64,000 bases of DNA from Mycocentrospora acerina (lineage: Eukaryota > Ascomycota > Dothideomycetes > Pleosporales): NCBI GenBank assembly GCA_022701365.1, contig JAKUHH010000030.1, positions 249,107 through 313,106 on the forward strand. The letters run 5' to 3'. Made by a program: the position numbers and the translations under genes. Of this stretch, positions 31,801-43,139 are shown one piece after another (the first letter of the stretch is position 1; each line of letters opens with the position of its first letter). The notes beneath the pieces were generated by a model that was not told where the DNA came from, made no database searches, and saw only the letters and a list, made by a program, of their open reading frames with translations.

Positions 31801-34800
31801 CACCGAGGAATTAGCTGACATTCAAGAACCCGATGGCTTTGAAGACCCTATAGCCGAGGAAGAAGAAGACGACTGGGGCGCACCGTCTTGGGGCAAGGGT
31901 AAGAATAAGTCGAAGAAGGACATTCCCGTCGAAATTGTTGAAGAGACATTTGCTCCTGTGCAGAAACCCGACGATGATGATCCGTGGGGTAGTGCAGCTT
32001 TCAACATGGGGAAGAAGGTGAAGAAGGGCAAGAAGGGCCTTCTTCCGCCAAATGTCCCAACACCTCCGGGAGAGTCGGAGCCCGAATTCCCAGCACCCAA
32101 AGAAATCGAAGCGCCACCACCACCACCGCCGCCGCCTGCCGAAGAAGAGCAAAGGGGAGAGGAGGATATTTGGAATTTTGACGCTGCTCCTACTTTGTCT
32201 AAGAAAAAGAAGAAGAGGGGTGAAGTTGTGGATGATTTGCTCAGCAAGACAACGTCCAAGGACTCTGGCAAGTCTGCTGGAAACGCCATGGAAGACCTCA
32301 TCTCACTCGATGACCCTCCGGCCCCCGAACCATCACCATCACCTCCACCCCCACCGCCTGTGGTGGAGAAGAAGAAGGAGAGGGAGAAGGAAAAGGAGAA
32401 GAAGAAAGAAAAAGAGTCCAAGTCGAGTATGTGGGGAGTATTTGGGTCCTCCAAAGAATCGTCCAAGGAGAAAAAGGCCCGCGAGAAGCGCGAGAAAGAA
32501 GAAGCAGAGCGTGAAGCTGCAGAGGAACAAGAGCGCCTTGACCGGGAGGCTGAAGAAGCCGCTGCTGAACAGGCGCGCATCGAAGCCGAGGCAGCGGCAG
32601 AAGCAGAGGCCGCGCGGATCGCGGAAGAAGAAGCTCAGATTGAGGCTGCGCGAGTTGCAGCTGAAGAGGAGGAGAAGAGGAGGAAAGAGGAAGAGGCGTC
32701 GAAGAGCTCTGGGTGGGGAGCAAGCATTTGGGGTTCTACGAGATTGAAGAAGACGGAGACTATCAAGGAGAGGAAAGCTCGCGAGAAGAGAGAACAGGAC
32801 GAGAAGGACGCTCAAGAGAGGCGGGAACGCCGAGAGCGCGAGGAGCGTGAAGAGCAAGAACGGCTTGAGCAGGAGGAAGCAGACCGCGTGGCGCAAGAAG
32901 AAGCTGATCGCGTTGCAGCTGAAGAGCAGGAGCGCATAGAACGTGAAGCCGCAGAAGAACAGGAGCGTATCGAGCGTGAAGCCGCTGAAGAGCAGGAGCG
33001 GCTTGCTCGTGAAGCCGAAGAGGCTGCAGAGGCGGCGGCTGCGGCTGAGAGAGCTCGAGTCGAGGCTGAAGAAGCGGCGGCAAGGGCGAAGAAGGAGGCC
33101 GAGGAAACTTCTTCCGGCTGGGGTCTCTTTGGCTCGTCCAAGAAGAAGGAAACTACAAGACAGAAACGCGAGCGCGAAGCCAAGGAGAAGAAACAGCGCG
33201 ACGAGCAAGAGCGACTTGAGGAAGAGGCGCGAGAAGCTACCGAAGCGGCGGAGAGAGCCCAGAGAGAGGCTGATGACGCCGAGGCTGCTCGCGCTGCTGC
33301 TGCCGCCGCTGCTGCCGCCGAGCAGGAGTTTCTGGAGCCCGTGTCGACAAAGGAAAAGAAGAAGAAGAAACGGAGGGGTGTTGTCGAGGAAGAAATTCCT
33401 CCACCTCCACCTCCACCTCCACCTCCACCTCCACCTCCACCACCCGCAGACCTTCTTCTCGACGATGCTGTCACAGACGATGTGCCACTTGACGATTTGC
33501 TTGATATGGTCAAGGACATTCCAGCTGATGAATTGCTTGCCGAGCTTGGCCAAGTCACTGAGCCAGTTCCTGCGCCTAGATTCTCGTCTCCCCCAATTCG
33601 TTCTCCCTCGCCTTCGCTTCGCGCCAGGAAAGACGATGGCGCCGGGTGGGGAGGTGCCTGGGGTATTTCGCTCCGCAAAACGACAAAGGAAGAGCCCAAG
33701 TCGTACTTTGACGAGCCTCTGCCGATGGATGATCTTGCTTTTGAGGAACCGTTTGAGGAACCGTTTGAGGAGCCGCTTATTGAGCCTGAGCCTGAGTTTG
33801 AGCCAGAATTCGAGCCGGAGCCAGAATTTGAACCAGAGCCAGAGCCAGAGCCAGAACCAGAACCAGAGCCGCAATCCAACATTCTTGCGGCGCTTAAAGC
33901 GGCGAAGGCATCAAAGGCTGAGAAGTCTTCGAAGAAGAAGTCAAAGAGAGACAAGGTTGTTGAACCCGAGCCTGAGCCTGAGCCTGAGCCCGAACCTGCC
34001 TTTGAAGATCCAGAGCATGGCTTCGAAGACGCGTTCGAGGAGGCATACGAAGAACATCTAGACGATGATTTCGGTTCTCCACCGCCGCCTCCTCCTCCAC
34101 CGCCGCCGCCAGTCGAAGTCATCGCACCGCCAAAGAAGTCTTCCAAATCCTCTAAGAGAGACAAGGAAGAAAAATCTTCCAAGAAAGACAAAAAGTCCAA
34201 GAAGTCGCGAGAACCGCCGCCGATTGAGGTCCCAGAGCCACCGCCTATGGTTGATGTGCCCAGGAGGAGATCACCCATAATCGGCGGGTTTCCCATGGAC
34301 GACGACATGGATTTGGTCGATGTGGAGCCGCCTGCCGAAGAGCCGGATGTTTTTGCCGACTTTGAGCCCGAGCCTGAACCGGTTGTTGAAGCTGAGCCTG
34401 AGCCTGAACCTGAACCTGAACCAGTGGTTGTTGTTATTCCTGAGAAGAAGCTGAAGAAGTCGAAGAAGGAAAGCTCGAGAAAGGACAAAGAGAAGGAGAA
34501 GGAGACCAAAGAGAGGTCTAAGAAAAGCAGCAAGTCAAGGGCGTTGCCGGTTGTTGAGGCGCCTCCACCTCCGCCTCCTCCGCCTCCTCCACCTGAACCC
34601 GAGCCTTTTATCGAAGATGACCCTGTGGAAGACGTACCTGAGGAAGGCAACGATCTGTACGACGATCCTGCTTTGGTTGAAGTTGACGAGGCTCCGAGGC
34701 CACCTACACCACCGCCGGAAGTTATAATCTCTCCTAAGAAGGAACGTGCCAAGGCAGCGCCAAAAGTCACGTCAGGATCATGGGGCGGCATCTGGGGTGC

Positions 34801-37048
34801 TTCACGAGCTAAACCAGTCAAAACCAAGTACACTGAAGAAGACGATGAAGAGGAAGAGCAAGAGCAAGAAGCAGTGGAAGTAAACATTGTTGCTGCTGCT
34901 CCTCCGCCTCCCCCTCCAGATCCCAGTTTGGCACGCTCAAAATCAGTGCGCACTTCATCGACAAGAGAACACGATGGTAAATCCAGATCATCTGGCGGGT
35001 CTGATCAAATGTCGAAGCTGCCATCACGCACTAAGCCAACACGTGCTTCGACAGGATTGGGCTCTCTCTTTGGTGCAGTCGCACCACCTCCACCAACTCG
35101 ATCAAAATCGCATCGAGTTTCGGCGACCCCTAGGACAACATCTCGTCGACCATCAGTGGATCAAGATGCCGCAATGATGTCGCCGCCACAGACGGACACG
35201 GATGCCAAATACTCGTCTAGAGCAGCCAAGATGCTGGGAATGAAGCAGCCTTCACGGCGATCAAGTACGAGGGATAAGGTTAAAACACGAGGTAAGCATC
35301 TCACCAGTGAGATTAGAGGCGCAACATTGGCGCGCGGGGTTGTGTGTAAGCAACGGCACGGAACTAACCGAGAAGCAGCTGCTCCGGACCCGTATCCCGT
35401 CGACGACGACATGGTTATGATGGATGAGGAATCGCCGACCCGCGCATCACGGCGACCAGAGCCATCGCGCCGCAAGTCCAAACGCGGCTCTGCCTCTGTG
35501 ACGCCTGCAGAACCGCTGACTGCGCCGCCTAGCGCTGACGATCCTGTGCTAGTCGATGCAATGGAAGTCGAACAGGCCCCCGCCGAGACTGATCGACACA
35601 GACGCGACCGACCTCGTCGCGAGCGCGCAACGTCGAGCGCAAAGGAAACGCTTGCCGGTGTAGCAGGCGCTGCCGCTGCCGCCGGTGGCCTGATGAGTAT
35701 GTTTGGGCTGGGACGCAAGAAGAGTGCGCCCGAAGAGGACCGCAGCGAGCGCCGTCGCACTGTTAATGAGCCGGACGACGACCGCAGACGGCGCAAGCGA
35801 TCCACGACCCGCGGTGGTATCACTGAAGACGAAGCGAAGCGACTGCGACACGAGCGCCGTAGTGTTCGTCGCTCGGCACGCATGCCCGAGGGCGAAGAGG
35901 TTCTGATGTCAGGCGCAAACGGCCCCGCGGCTGGCAGTGCCGAGCTCGACCCTGAGCGCGAGGCGCGACGGGCAGAGCGTCGCGCCAAACGTCAGACAGA
36001 CAAGGGATCGCGACGTGCCGAGCTCGAGGAGGCTGAGGCCAAAGCTGAGCGCCGCCGCGAACGAGAGCGCGAAAACGAGCGCGCCATCCTCGCAGAGAAA
36101 AAGGCCCGCCAGATGGCCGAGCTTGAGCGTCGCAACAAGCTGGCCGAAGAGGATCTGCGTCGCATGGCTGAGAAAGAAGAACGACGACGCATGCGCGGCG
36201 AGCGCAAGGCCACTGATGACACTCGAGATCGCGAGCACCGATCCTCCCGCCGCAAAGATAAGGAGCGCGAGGCTGAGCGTCCCCGCGACGAACGCCGCCG
36301 CTCCCATGTAGACAACGATGATGACCGCCGTCGCCGCCACGATGAACGCCGCACCTCGCGCCGCAACTCGGACTATCCTACTAATGAGCCCATCACCGAC
36401 TACTTTGACGAGCGCAACGCCGCCGGTGCTGCTGCCCCTGCCGCCGCCACTGCCACCACCAAACGCTCTTCCAAGTACCGACCTAATCGCCGCGCAGAAG
36501 AAGAAGAGATGAACCAACCGTACCTGCAGAAAGGCCCCGATAAGACATCGTCGTGGGTAGAATCTCTTTCCAATGAACCCCCGCTGCCACCACCCATTGC
36601 GGAAACCGTTTTCGACCCGTTGCCCGGATCGCGCGAGCTGCCCGACGACGAAGAGACTGCCAGCCAGGATGAGGACATCCGGCTCCGCATCGCCGGGCGC
36701 AGAGGCAAAAAGGACAAGGAAGCCGGTGTGCCAAAGGAAAAAGGCAGAGACCGTGACCGCGACCGCGACCGAGACCGAGCAGAGCGAGAAGCAGAAAAGG
36801 AGCGCGAGCGCAGACACCAGCGCCGCCGCTCACACTACGACGCCCCCGCGGCGCCATCCAAGGGCGAGGACATTCCCGTCGACGAGCGCAGGAGAGACCG
36901 CAGAAAGACATACCAAGAGTACGCGGAGCCTGGGTCGAGGACTTGGGACGGAAGACCTGCAGGCGATGGAATGTCGCCTGGCGCTGCGGCGCCGCTTCCT
37001 CCACCACCTTCAGGAAAGAGGGGCAGTTGGTTCAAGAAGATGTTTTGA
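28890..37048 (+). CDS. Giant low-complexity protein with repeated WG-polylysine modules
   Basis: Predicted about 2,645 aa from exons 28890-29165, 29334-30194 and 30248-37048. The first exon and its 168-bp intron are the weakest part, although phase fits. I recognise no catalytic domain. From about residue 345 to 1,550, at least 15 modules recur: an acidic/Ser stretch, a Trp-Gly core (DDPWG, EDAWG, SSGWG), then a Lys run such as KKKKGKKG. Modules are separated by PPPP and (EP)n linkers. Between modules lie long Glu/Arg/Lys/Ala segments (30.9-31.3 and 32.4-33.3 kb) that look like single alpha-helices or coiled coils. The last ~700 residues are Arg/Asp/Glu-rich, and the protein ends SWFKKMF. No signal peptide or membrane span is seen. 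A possible in-frame 87-nt intron lies at 35292-35378. Function is unknown; a cytoplasmic scaffold or tether is an inference. Confidence 0.75.
33397..33441. repeat. (CCTCCA)n coding minisatellite
   Basis: About seven near-perfect hexamer copies inside the giant gene encode an uninterrupted polyproline run. Confidence 0.85.
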
Positions 37049-38036
37049 TGAAAGGGGTTTTGTTGTTAATTACTTTTTTTTTAACGGATTGATGATTGAT
37101 GGACTGATTGATTTATTGATTGATTGGTTGGTTTTGTTGGGGTTTTATTTTTATTTTTTTTGATCAGAGTGTATATGAATTTTTGGGGAGGAGAAAGCCT
37201 TGATTGGATTGGATTGGACTGCATGGCATGGGCGTTTTTTCTGTTTTTGTTTTCTCTTTCTCTCTCTTGTTCTTCTTCTTCTACGCCCTTACGTTACGTT
37301 ATGTTACGTTGCCTTGTCTTGTCTTTAGTCATTGGTCATTAGCCATTGGTCTCACCCTTGTCCTGTCTTGGCGCCTTCTTCGTTTGGCCTTTTTTTTAAT
37401 TGGCTTTTTTAAGGCACACGTCAAGGTTATTTTTTGACTTACTTTACTTTGCTTTGCTTTGCTTTCCTCTCGACTTCCTTTCCTTTCTACTATTTGCTTT
37501 CTTTGGGGAAAAGGAAAGGGAAGAGAAAGGGAATGGAGTGGAGTGGAATGGAAAGGAAAGAAAAGAGAAGGAAGGGTAATATGTATTTGGTAGTTGGAGG
37601 AAGGATTGGTCTTGGTCTTGGTCTTGGTCTAGCGTCTTTTGTTTGAAGTGTAAGGGGGGGTCAGTAGGTCCAGGTGTATGTATGTACGTATGTAGTGAGA
37701 TAGATACCCGCTCGTTGTTGCTGCTGCTGCTGCTGCTGCTGCTGCCGCGTCGAATGCTGAAACGTTGCGTATCATTGGTGCCTTTTGTGTCGCTCTTGGT
37801 GGGTTCTCTTCTTTTTTTTTGGAGAACAAATGGTTACCCTTGTTGAGAACAGGTGGTTGTTGCCAAAGCATGCAGTTGCTTGAATGACGCATCAGCGTCA
37901 AACAAACAGTGGTATATTGATGTTTTGCCTAACCCAACCATTACGCCGTGCCTATGCTGATCCTGCGAGAATGCCTTGTTCTTCCCACCTTCCAAAGCCC
38001 CAATGCTTTTCCACTGTTTACACCACGCCCAGCCTT
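37049..38036. other. Convergent 3' intergenic region, simple-sequence rich
   Basis: About 990 bases between the giant gene (+) and CK2 beta (-). It is T/G-rich at the left with TTGAT repeats (37086-37130) and TTACGTTA units (37289-37310). TTTGC units (37440-37470), a GGAAA tract (37510-37580), a GGTCTT repeat (37608-37630) and a CTG run follow. No gene was seen. Confidence 0.6.
37720..37745. repeat. (CTG)n microsatellite
   Basis: About eight tandem CTG units between convergent genes. Confidence 0.85.
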
Positions 38037-38988
38037 TTATTGAGGCGCCGGCACCGCAGCCGTCCCTTGGAACGCGTCCCCTCCACCTTCCATATCTTCG
38101 TCCTCCTCGTCATCCTCTAGACTCTCATCCTCGTCCTCGAAGCCTGTTTCAATCTTGAGCGTCTTCAGCCTGTCCTTCATGCCCTCTCTCTGCTCGCCCT
38201 GCCACCTCGACAGGGCGGCGGCGGCGTGGACCTTGAAGCCAAAGACGCGGGGCTCGTAGCGGCGCTGTGACTTTGGCGGCAGCATGGCAGGGTAGACCTG
38301 GAAGAGGATGTTGTGGAACGAGGAGCCAAAGTATGCGCCGTCGATGATGGCGTGGCGTGACGACTTTGGATTGTAGAGGTCTTCGCAGCGGGCGCAGTAC
38401 AGCTTGACGGGCGACGTGTTGGAGATGTCGGCCTGGCCCATGGGGAGGAGGGGCTGGGACTCGCACATGACGCGGGGGCATTTGCCAAAGTCGGACTTTT
38501 TGAACTTTTCGAGCTGGGAGGTGTTAGTGGGGAGGGTGGGGAGGGGGGGAAGAGGGAGGGAGAGGGAGGGAGAGGCAAGCAAAGGCAAGAGGAGGGGAGG
38601 GGGGAATAGCAAGAGGCGTACCATCTTGGCCAGGCCGCGTGTGGTGACTATGTAGCGCGCGTGGACCAGGCCGTAGAGGTGACGCGCCGACTTCTCAATC
38701 TGCTCGCGCATGTCATCGTCGCAGTCAAAGTCGAAGACGTCGGTGACAAGGTCGAGGGCGTACTGGTAGTACTGGACCTCGGTGTTGAGGCCGGTGAGGT
38801 TGAAGCGGTCGGTGAGGTACTCCTCGTCGATTTCACAAAAGTACTCGTTCCCGCGCGACGAGATGAACTGGGGGCGTGTCAGTGGGCGTGCACGGGGCAG
38901 GCGGGTGGGGGAGGGGGGGCCAGGCACCGACCCAGTCGCGCCAGTAGCTTGTGTAGTCGCTGTCCGTCTCGCTGTTGAAGTCGTCCAT
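38037..38988 (-). CDS. Casein kinase II regulatory (beta) subunit
   Basis: Predicted 259 aa from three exons; introns at 38868-38931 and 38514-38621. CK2-beta hallmarks are WRDWFISSRGNEYFCEIDEEYL, the acidic loop DFDCDDDMREQIEKSARHLYGLVHARYI and the zinc finger with CPRVMC and YCARC. The dimer and catalytic-subunit docking patch RHAIIDGAYFGSSFHNILF is also present. It forms the dimeric core of the CK2 tetramer and modulates substrate choice. An acidic tail (FEDEDESLEDDEEDEDMEGG) extends past the conserved core, as in fungal CKB paralogues. Which of the two yeast-type paralogues it corresponds to is not clear. Confidence 0.96.
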
Positions 38989-39983
38989 GGTGCGCCGTGG
39001 CTGTTGGGTCGGGGATGTGGCGGTGGCGGTGGTCGGCGTCGTGGTCGTGGTCGGCGTCGGGGTCGCGGGCGTGTGGGCTGGGCGGGTGCGTGGTAGGGAC
39101 CGCCAGGGACGCGGGGTGGAGCGATTGCGCAAACACGGCTCGGAGCGCAGGCGCGGAGTGAATTGCTTGCCAGGCACGGTCGAGGTGGGATGGCCCCTCG
39201 GCCTTTCTATGATCCGAGCAGGTGTCCTCTCACCGTCGCCGGAAGTCTGCCCTCCCCTCGTCGCCGCCACATGGCGGCCTTTTGCTGCTGCCAGGTCACA
39301 TGTCTGCTGCTGTCAAGTCACCTGTCGGTCCTGCAACCATCAACCCTGAGCCCGAGGGTCCAGCCGCTGGTGCTGCCAGACGCTTCCCATCCTGGAGACT
39401 GCCTTTGTCGGCTGGAGCCTGGGGTCGACACCTCTCGCAACACTATGCCATGACCATGCGCCATGCACCACGACGCGCGCAGTAGTCTGGTTTCAGCCGT
39501 TGGAACCTTGTGCGTCTTGACAGTGCATCTTGACAGAGCCATCTCACTGCCATCCCGGCACCGACACCCGAGCACCATACTATACGGCTGTCCTGGAGCG
39601 TGGGCCTTGCTGACAGCCCTCCACCATGGTGACTGCTTCAAAGCCCCCAATGCATACCCTCTGCTCGCTCCACGCCCTTCACGGCCAAGCCTCTCCCTCT
39701 GACACTTGTCTGTCCGTCTTGGCTTCTTCTCCATCGTGTCCAATGCGCTTCTCCTTCCAATCTCTCTCTTCTCCAGAGATCGCCAAACTCTATCGCTAAC
39801 CTGCCGCTCTTGGTAGCTTCCCGCCCTGCATATGACCACACAGCGTTTGGACTACTGCTGTCCCGCAGGTAGATGCAACCATGGCCTATGCGTCATCGGA
39901 GGATTAGCAAGAATGTGCCAGGAACGCGCGCATCTCGAAATCATGACCAGTGAATTGGCTTTGCTGACTCTTGTATCCTCCCC
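38989..39983. other. Divergent promoter region
   Basis: About 1 kb between CK2 beta (-) and the LOV gene (+). A GGTCGG/GGCGGT-rich block lies at 39010-39075. No gene was seen. Confidence 0.5.
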
Positions 39984-42288
39984 ATGCCTCACTCGCCCAC
40001 GACGCAAATCATGCCCGAAGAAACATATGATTTCCTTGACAATGGCCTGGTACTCCCCTCGCTTCCCCGCATAGACTCGGCCAGCGAGTCTGGAGACGTC
40101 GATCATGACAGCACCCAGTCAAACGAGGATGCAGAAGACTTAAAATCAAACCCCAACCCCAACGCCAATCGCTACTCAACAGACGAAACCCATGCCTACG
40201 ATCTGCGACCACCGCCCCCTGTTGGAGTTTTCAGTGATGCAGAGTACCTCGCCGACCGCTTGTTCTCGCCTGACCACTTGAACATCATTCTCAAAGATAG
40301 CACGCACCTGCAACGTTTCACAGCCTTTCTGCTGAGGCATCGACCATTGAGCGTGCCTACCTTGGTGCGATACCTCGATTCGCAGAAAGCAATCAAAGCT
40401 ATCCAGTACGCGAATGCACTCGCAGATCAAATATCTCAACCTCTGTTGCCACAAAAGCCCAAAGCCGCAACAATCGACCCCACATTTGCACGACTGTCAC
40501 AGCAAGCACTGGAGGATCTAGTCAAAGAGGCATTGCCATTATACATAACCCATGGGCTTGTTGACATTGTTACAGAGCTGGTGGACAAAGAAATCGTTGG
40601 ACGACATCCACCGTTACCACACCAGGCTATTCAGGCGCTGGCTGAAGTCTATTGCATAAGTGACCCTACACAACCTGACAATCCCATCGTTTTTGCGTCC
40701 GAAGGTGAGCCAACAAAAGAACCGTGTCTCTTCCTTTGGAGTACATGACTGACCCAGCTGGCTCACAAGAGTTTTTTACGACAACCCAATACGGGTCAAA
40801 TTATACCATTGGGAGAAACTGTCGCTTTCTGCAGGGACCCAAAACATCCAAGACTGCTACAGAAAGAATCAAGATAGCTATAGAAGAGCGGCGAGAGACT
40901 TCAGAAGTAGTTCTCAACTAGTAGGACTCATCGCTTGATTGTGAGCGTATCGAGACTAACTCAGATGATAGTCGTCGAGATGGTAGCCCATTCTTCAACC
41001 TTGTGAGCATTTTTCTCCTCGCATACAAAGCCCGCTAACACTCCAAAGATGATGGTAGCGCCATTGAAAGATAACAGAGGCGTTGTGCGTTATTACATTG
41101 GCTGTCAAATCGACGTTACCCAAATCATAGAGGATGGTAAAGGCATCGACACCTTCCGCCAATTGCTCGCCAAAGACCAATCCAAGTCAACAGAATCTGC
41201 GCAAGATCCCCTAGAATACAGGCCTTCTCTAAAGATTCTTCGGGAGTTTGGAAGTCTCCTGGGCAATGAAGAGGTTGAAGCCGTGAGAGACGGCGACAAG
41301 TTCCGGGTCGAGTCGCGTCCTTCTTCGCCAAGATCGAGCAATCAGCCGCGCCGCTTTGTTGGCCCGGACGATTGTATGCCCGCAGATATGCTTCGTTCGA
41401 AAGATCTCACACAGATTCCAGGGGTGTATCAGAATGTACGACTTCACAAACTCAGTTATGTAATCTTTGACTCTCCTGACAAAACCCTAGTACATTCTCG
41501 TCCGCCCGTATCCTTCTCTTCGTATCATCTTCACGTCGCCATCTCTACGTGTTCCAGGACTTTGCCAATCCAGACTTGAAGATCACATTGGCGGGTCAGA
41601 ACATGTTCGCGATAGTCTGGTTGATGCGCTCGCCCAAGGCATCGGTGTCACCGCCAAAGTGTCCTGGTTAAGTCTAGTACCAAAGCAAAGTAACATGCAT
41701 TTGAGCGTACCATCCATTGAAGACAATGCTAGCTACGTTACTACGGACTCCCATCTACCCGAAGGCAAACCCCGCTGGATCCATTGCACGCCACTCTTGG
41801 GCTCTGACAGCAAAGTCGGCGTCATCATGATTGTTATAGTCGACGCAGGAAAGCACGATCCCAGTTCTTTCACAAACGCGCCAAACGCATCAACAATTCT
41901 CCCTGCCACTACAAGCTCCACCATCATGTCCCGTGGTGGAAGCCGCAGTCGCCTCAGCATGCGTTCCGTAGACTACTCCAAGGAGCACTGGCCACTACAA
42001 AGCTCCGGACTCAACAGCGCCAGCAGCCGCGTACCTTTGACTAGTCCTCCCATCCCGCAAACAGTCAGCGGGAGCAGCAAACTATACGCAGAGTATTTGA
42101 GAAAGGAAGTCCTTGGCGCCGCGCAGCAGAGAACTGACAACTCCAGAGATCGACCAAAGGAGGGCGGGGTTCCGTCTAGTAGGCTGGGATATACAGCTAC
42201 CATAAGGGCAGCGCAGGAGGAAGTGCAATCTAGCGTGCCGAGGAGGATGCTGAGCAAGGTGAAGAAGAAGGGAGGAGGATCGTTTTAG
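39984..42288 (+). CDS. LOV-domain blue-light photoreceptor (RGS-LOV type)
   Basis: Predicted 695 aa from five exons; introns at 40705-40769, 40921-40971, 41003-41048 and 41436-41490. After an acidic N-terminus, residues ~85-225 form a helical domain (LADRLFSPDHLNIILKDST, HLQRFTAFLLRHRP) resembling the RGS-like region of fungal RGS-LOV proteins. Residues ~230-345 form a LOV/PAS domain with the flavin-adduct motif GRNCRFLQGP (C258), NYRRDGSPFFNL and YYIGCQIDVT. The long C-terminus is disordered, with KVKKKGGGSF as a basic tail that could bind membranes. Family members (Botrytis BcLOV4, Magnaporthe Twilight) respond to blue light. A downstream start at 40011 (MPEETYDF) is equally possible. The RGS label is less secure than the LOV one. 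Confidence 0.85.
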
Positions 42289-42640
42289 CACAGAAAGGCG
42301 TAGGATGTTGTACGATAGATGAAGCGATTAATATGTCTTTTTTTCAATTAGGAATTAAAGCAGATGAAGTTGCTATGAGTGCAGTGAGTGGCATTGACCT
42401 TGGATTGCAATCTTCTCACTTGTTGTCGTGATTTTTTTCACACATTCTCACACAGGACGCAATATATTCCTGTGCTATTAATATCATCATCCTCACTCAC
42501 CATTATTATCATCAACACCGCCACCGTATCATGTTCTCCCTTCTACCCAAACTCAACGCCCAACAATGACATCAAGGACGAAGACATCACACCCACATAC
42601 ATATAATTTCCTACTCTAGGTCCTCCCAAACTAAGTATCC

Positions 42641-42669
42641 CTTTTCCTTTTCCTTTTCCTTTTCCTTTC
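42641..42669. repeat. (TTTTCC)n microsatellite
   Basis: Four to five tandem hexamers in non-coding DNA. Confidence 0.8.
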
Positions 42670-42710
42670 CTCCCACCCCCTCACCAAGCGGTGAGATACC
42701 ACTACCCCTG

Positions 42711-42740
42711 CCTACCTACCCACCCACCTACCTACCTACC
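42711..42740. repeat. (CCTA)n microsatellite
   Basis: Tandem CCTA/CCCA units in non-coding DNA. Confidence 0.75.
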
Positions 42741-42756
42741 CTGCAAAACGATAGGT

Positions 42757-42801
42757 ATAACGGCATCACGATAAAACGGCATAACGGCATAGCGGCATAA
42801 C
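42757..42801. repeat. (ACGGCATA)n short tandem repeat
   Basis: Four variant copies of AACGGCAT(A) in tandem. Confidence 0.7.
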
Positions 42802-43110
42802 ATCCCAACGGCCCAACGTCCCACCACCGCGCCGGGTCACCGCAGTAGATTCATCGACACATATATACACACGGACACCGATATCGGCAACGACAACGGC
42901 AACGCACAGCATGCATGTATTCATACATGCATCAAGTATCTCACGCGGCATCATGCAATATCACGCATGTGTTATTTGTACGACGCGTGTCGTGTTGTAG
43001 TGTGGAACGTGGGGTGGGTAGGGTTTTCTCACCGCTTCGTGGTTGGAGGGAGGCGAGGGGCGTACGAAGAAGGCGTGGGGATGGGATGGTACATGGAGTT
43101 GTGTCAAGTA

Positions 43111-43139
43111 GTGTGGTGTGGTGTGGTGTGGTGTGGTGT
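43111..43139. repeat. (GTGTG)n pentanucleotide repeat
   Basis: About six tandem GTGTG/GTGGT units, closely followed by an ATGC repeat at 43160-43175. Confidence 0.8.

Noticed and set aside
32339..33874. 511-aa minus-strand open frame
   Set aside because: Another antisense frame of the repetitive giant gene, composed of Leu/Phe/Arg runs.
32812..34953. 713-aa minus-strand open frame
   Set aside because: It lies antisense to the giant gene and is a Gly/Ser-rich artefact of its GAG/CCT/AAG repeats. No domain or start context was seen.
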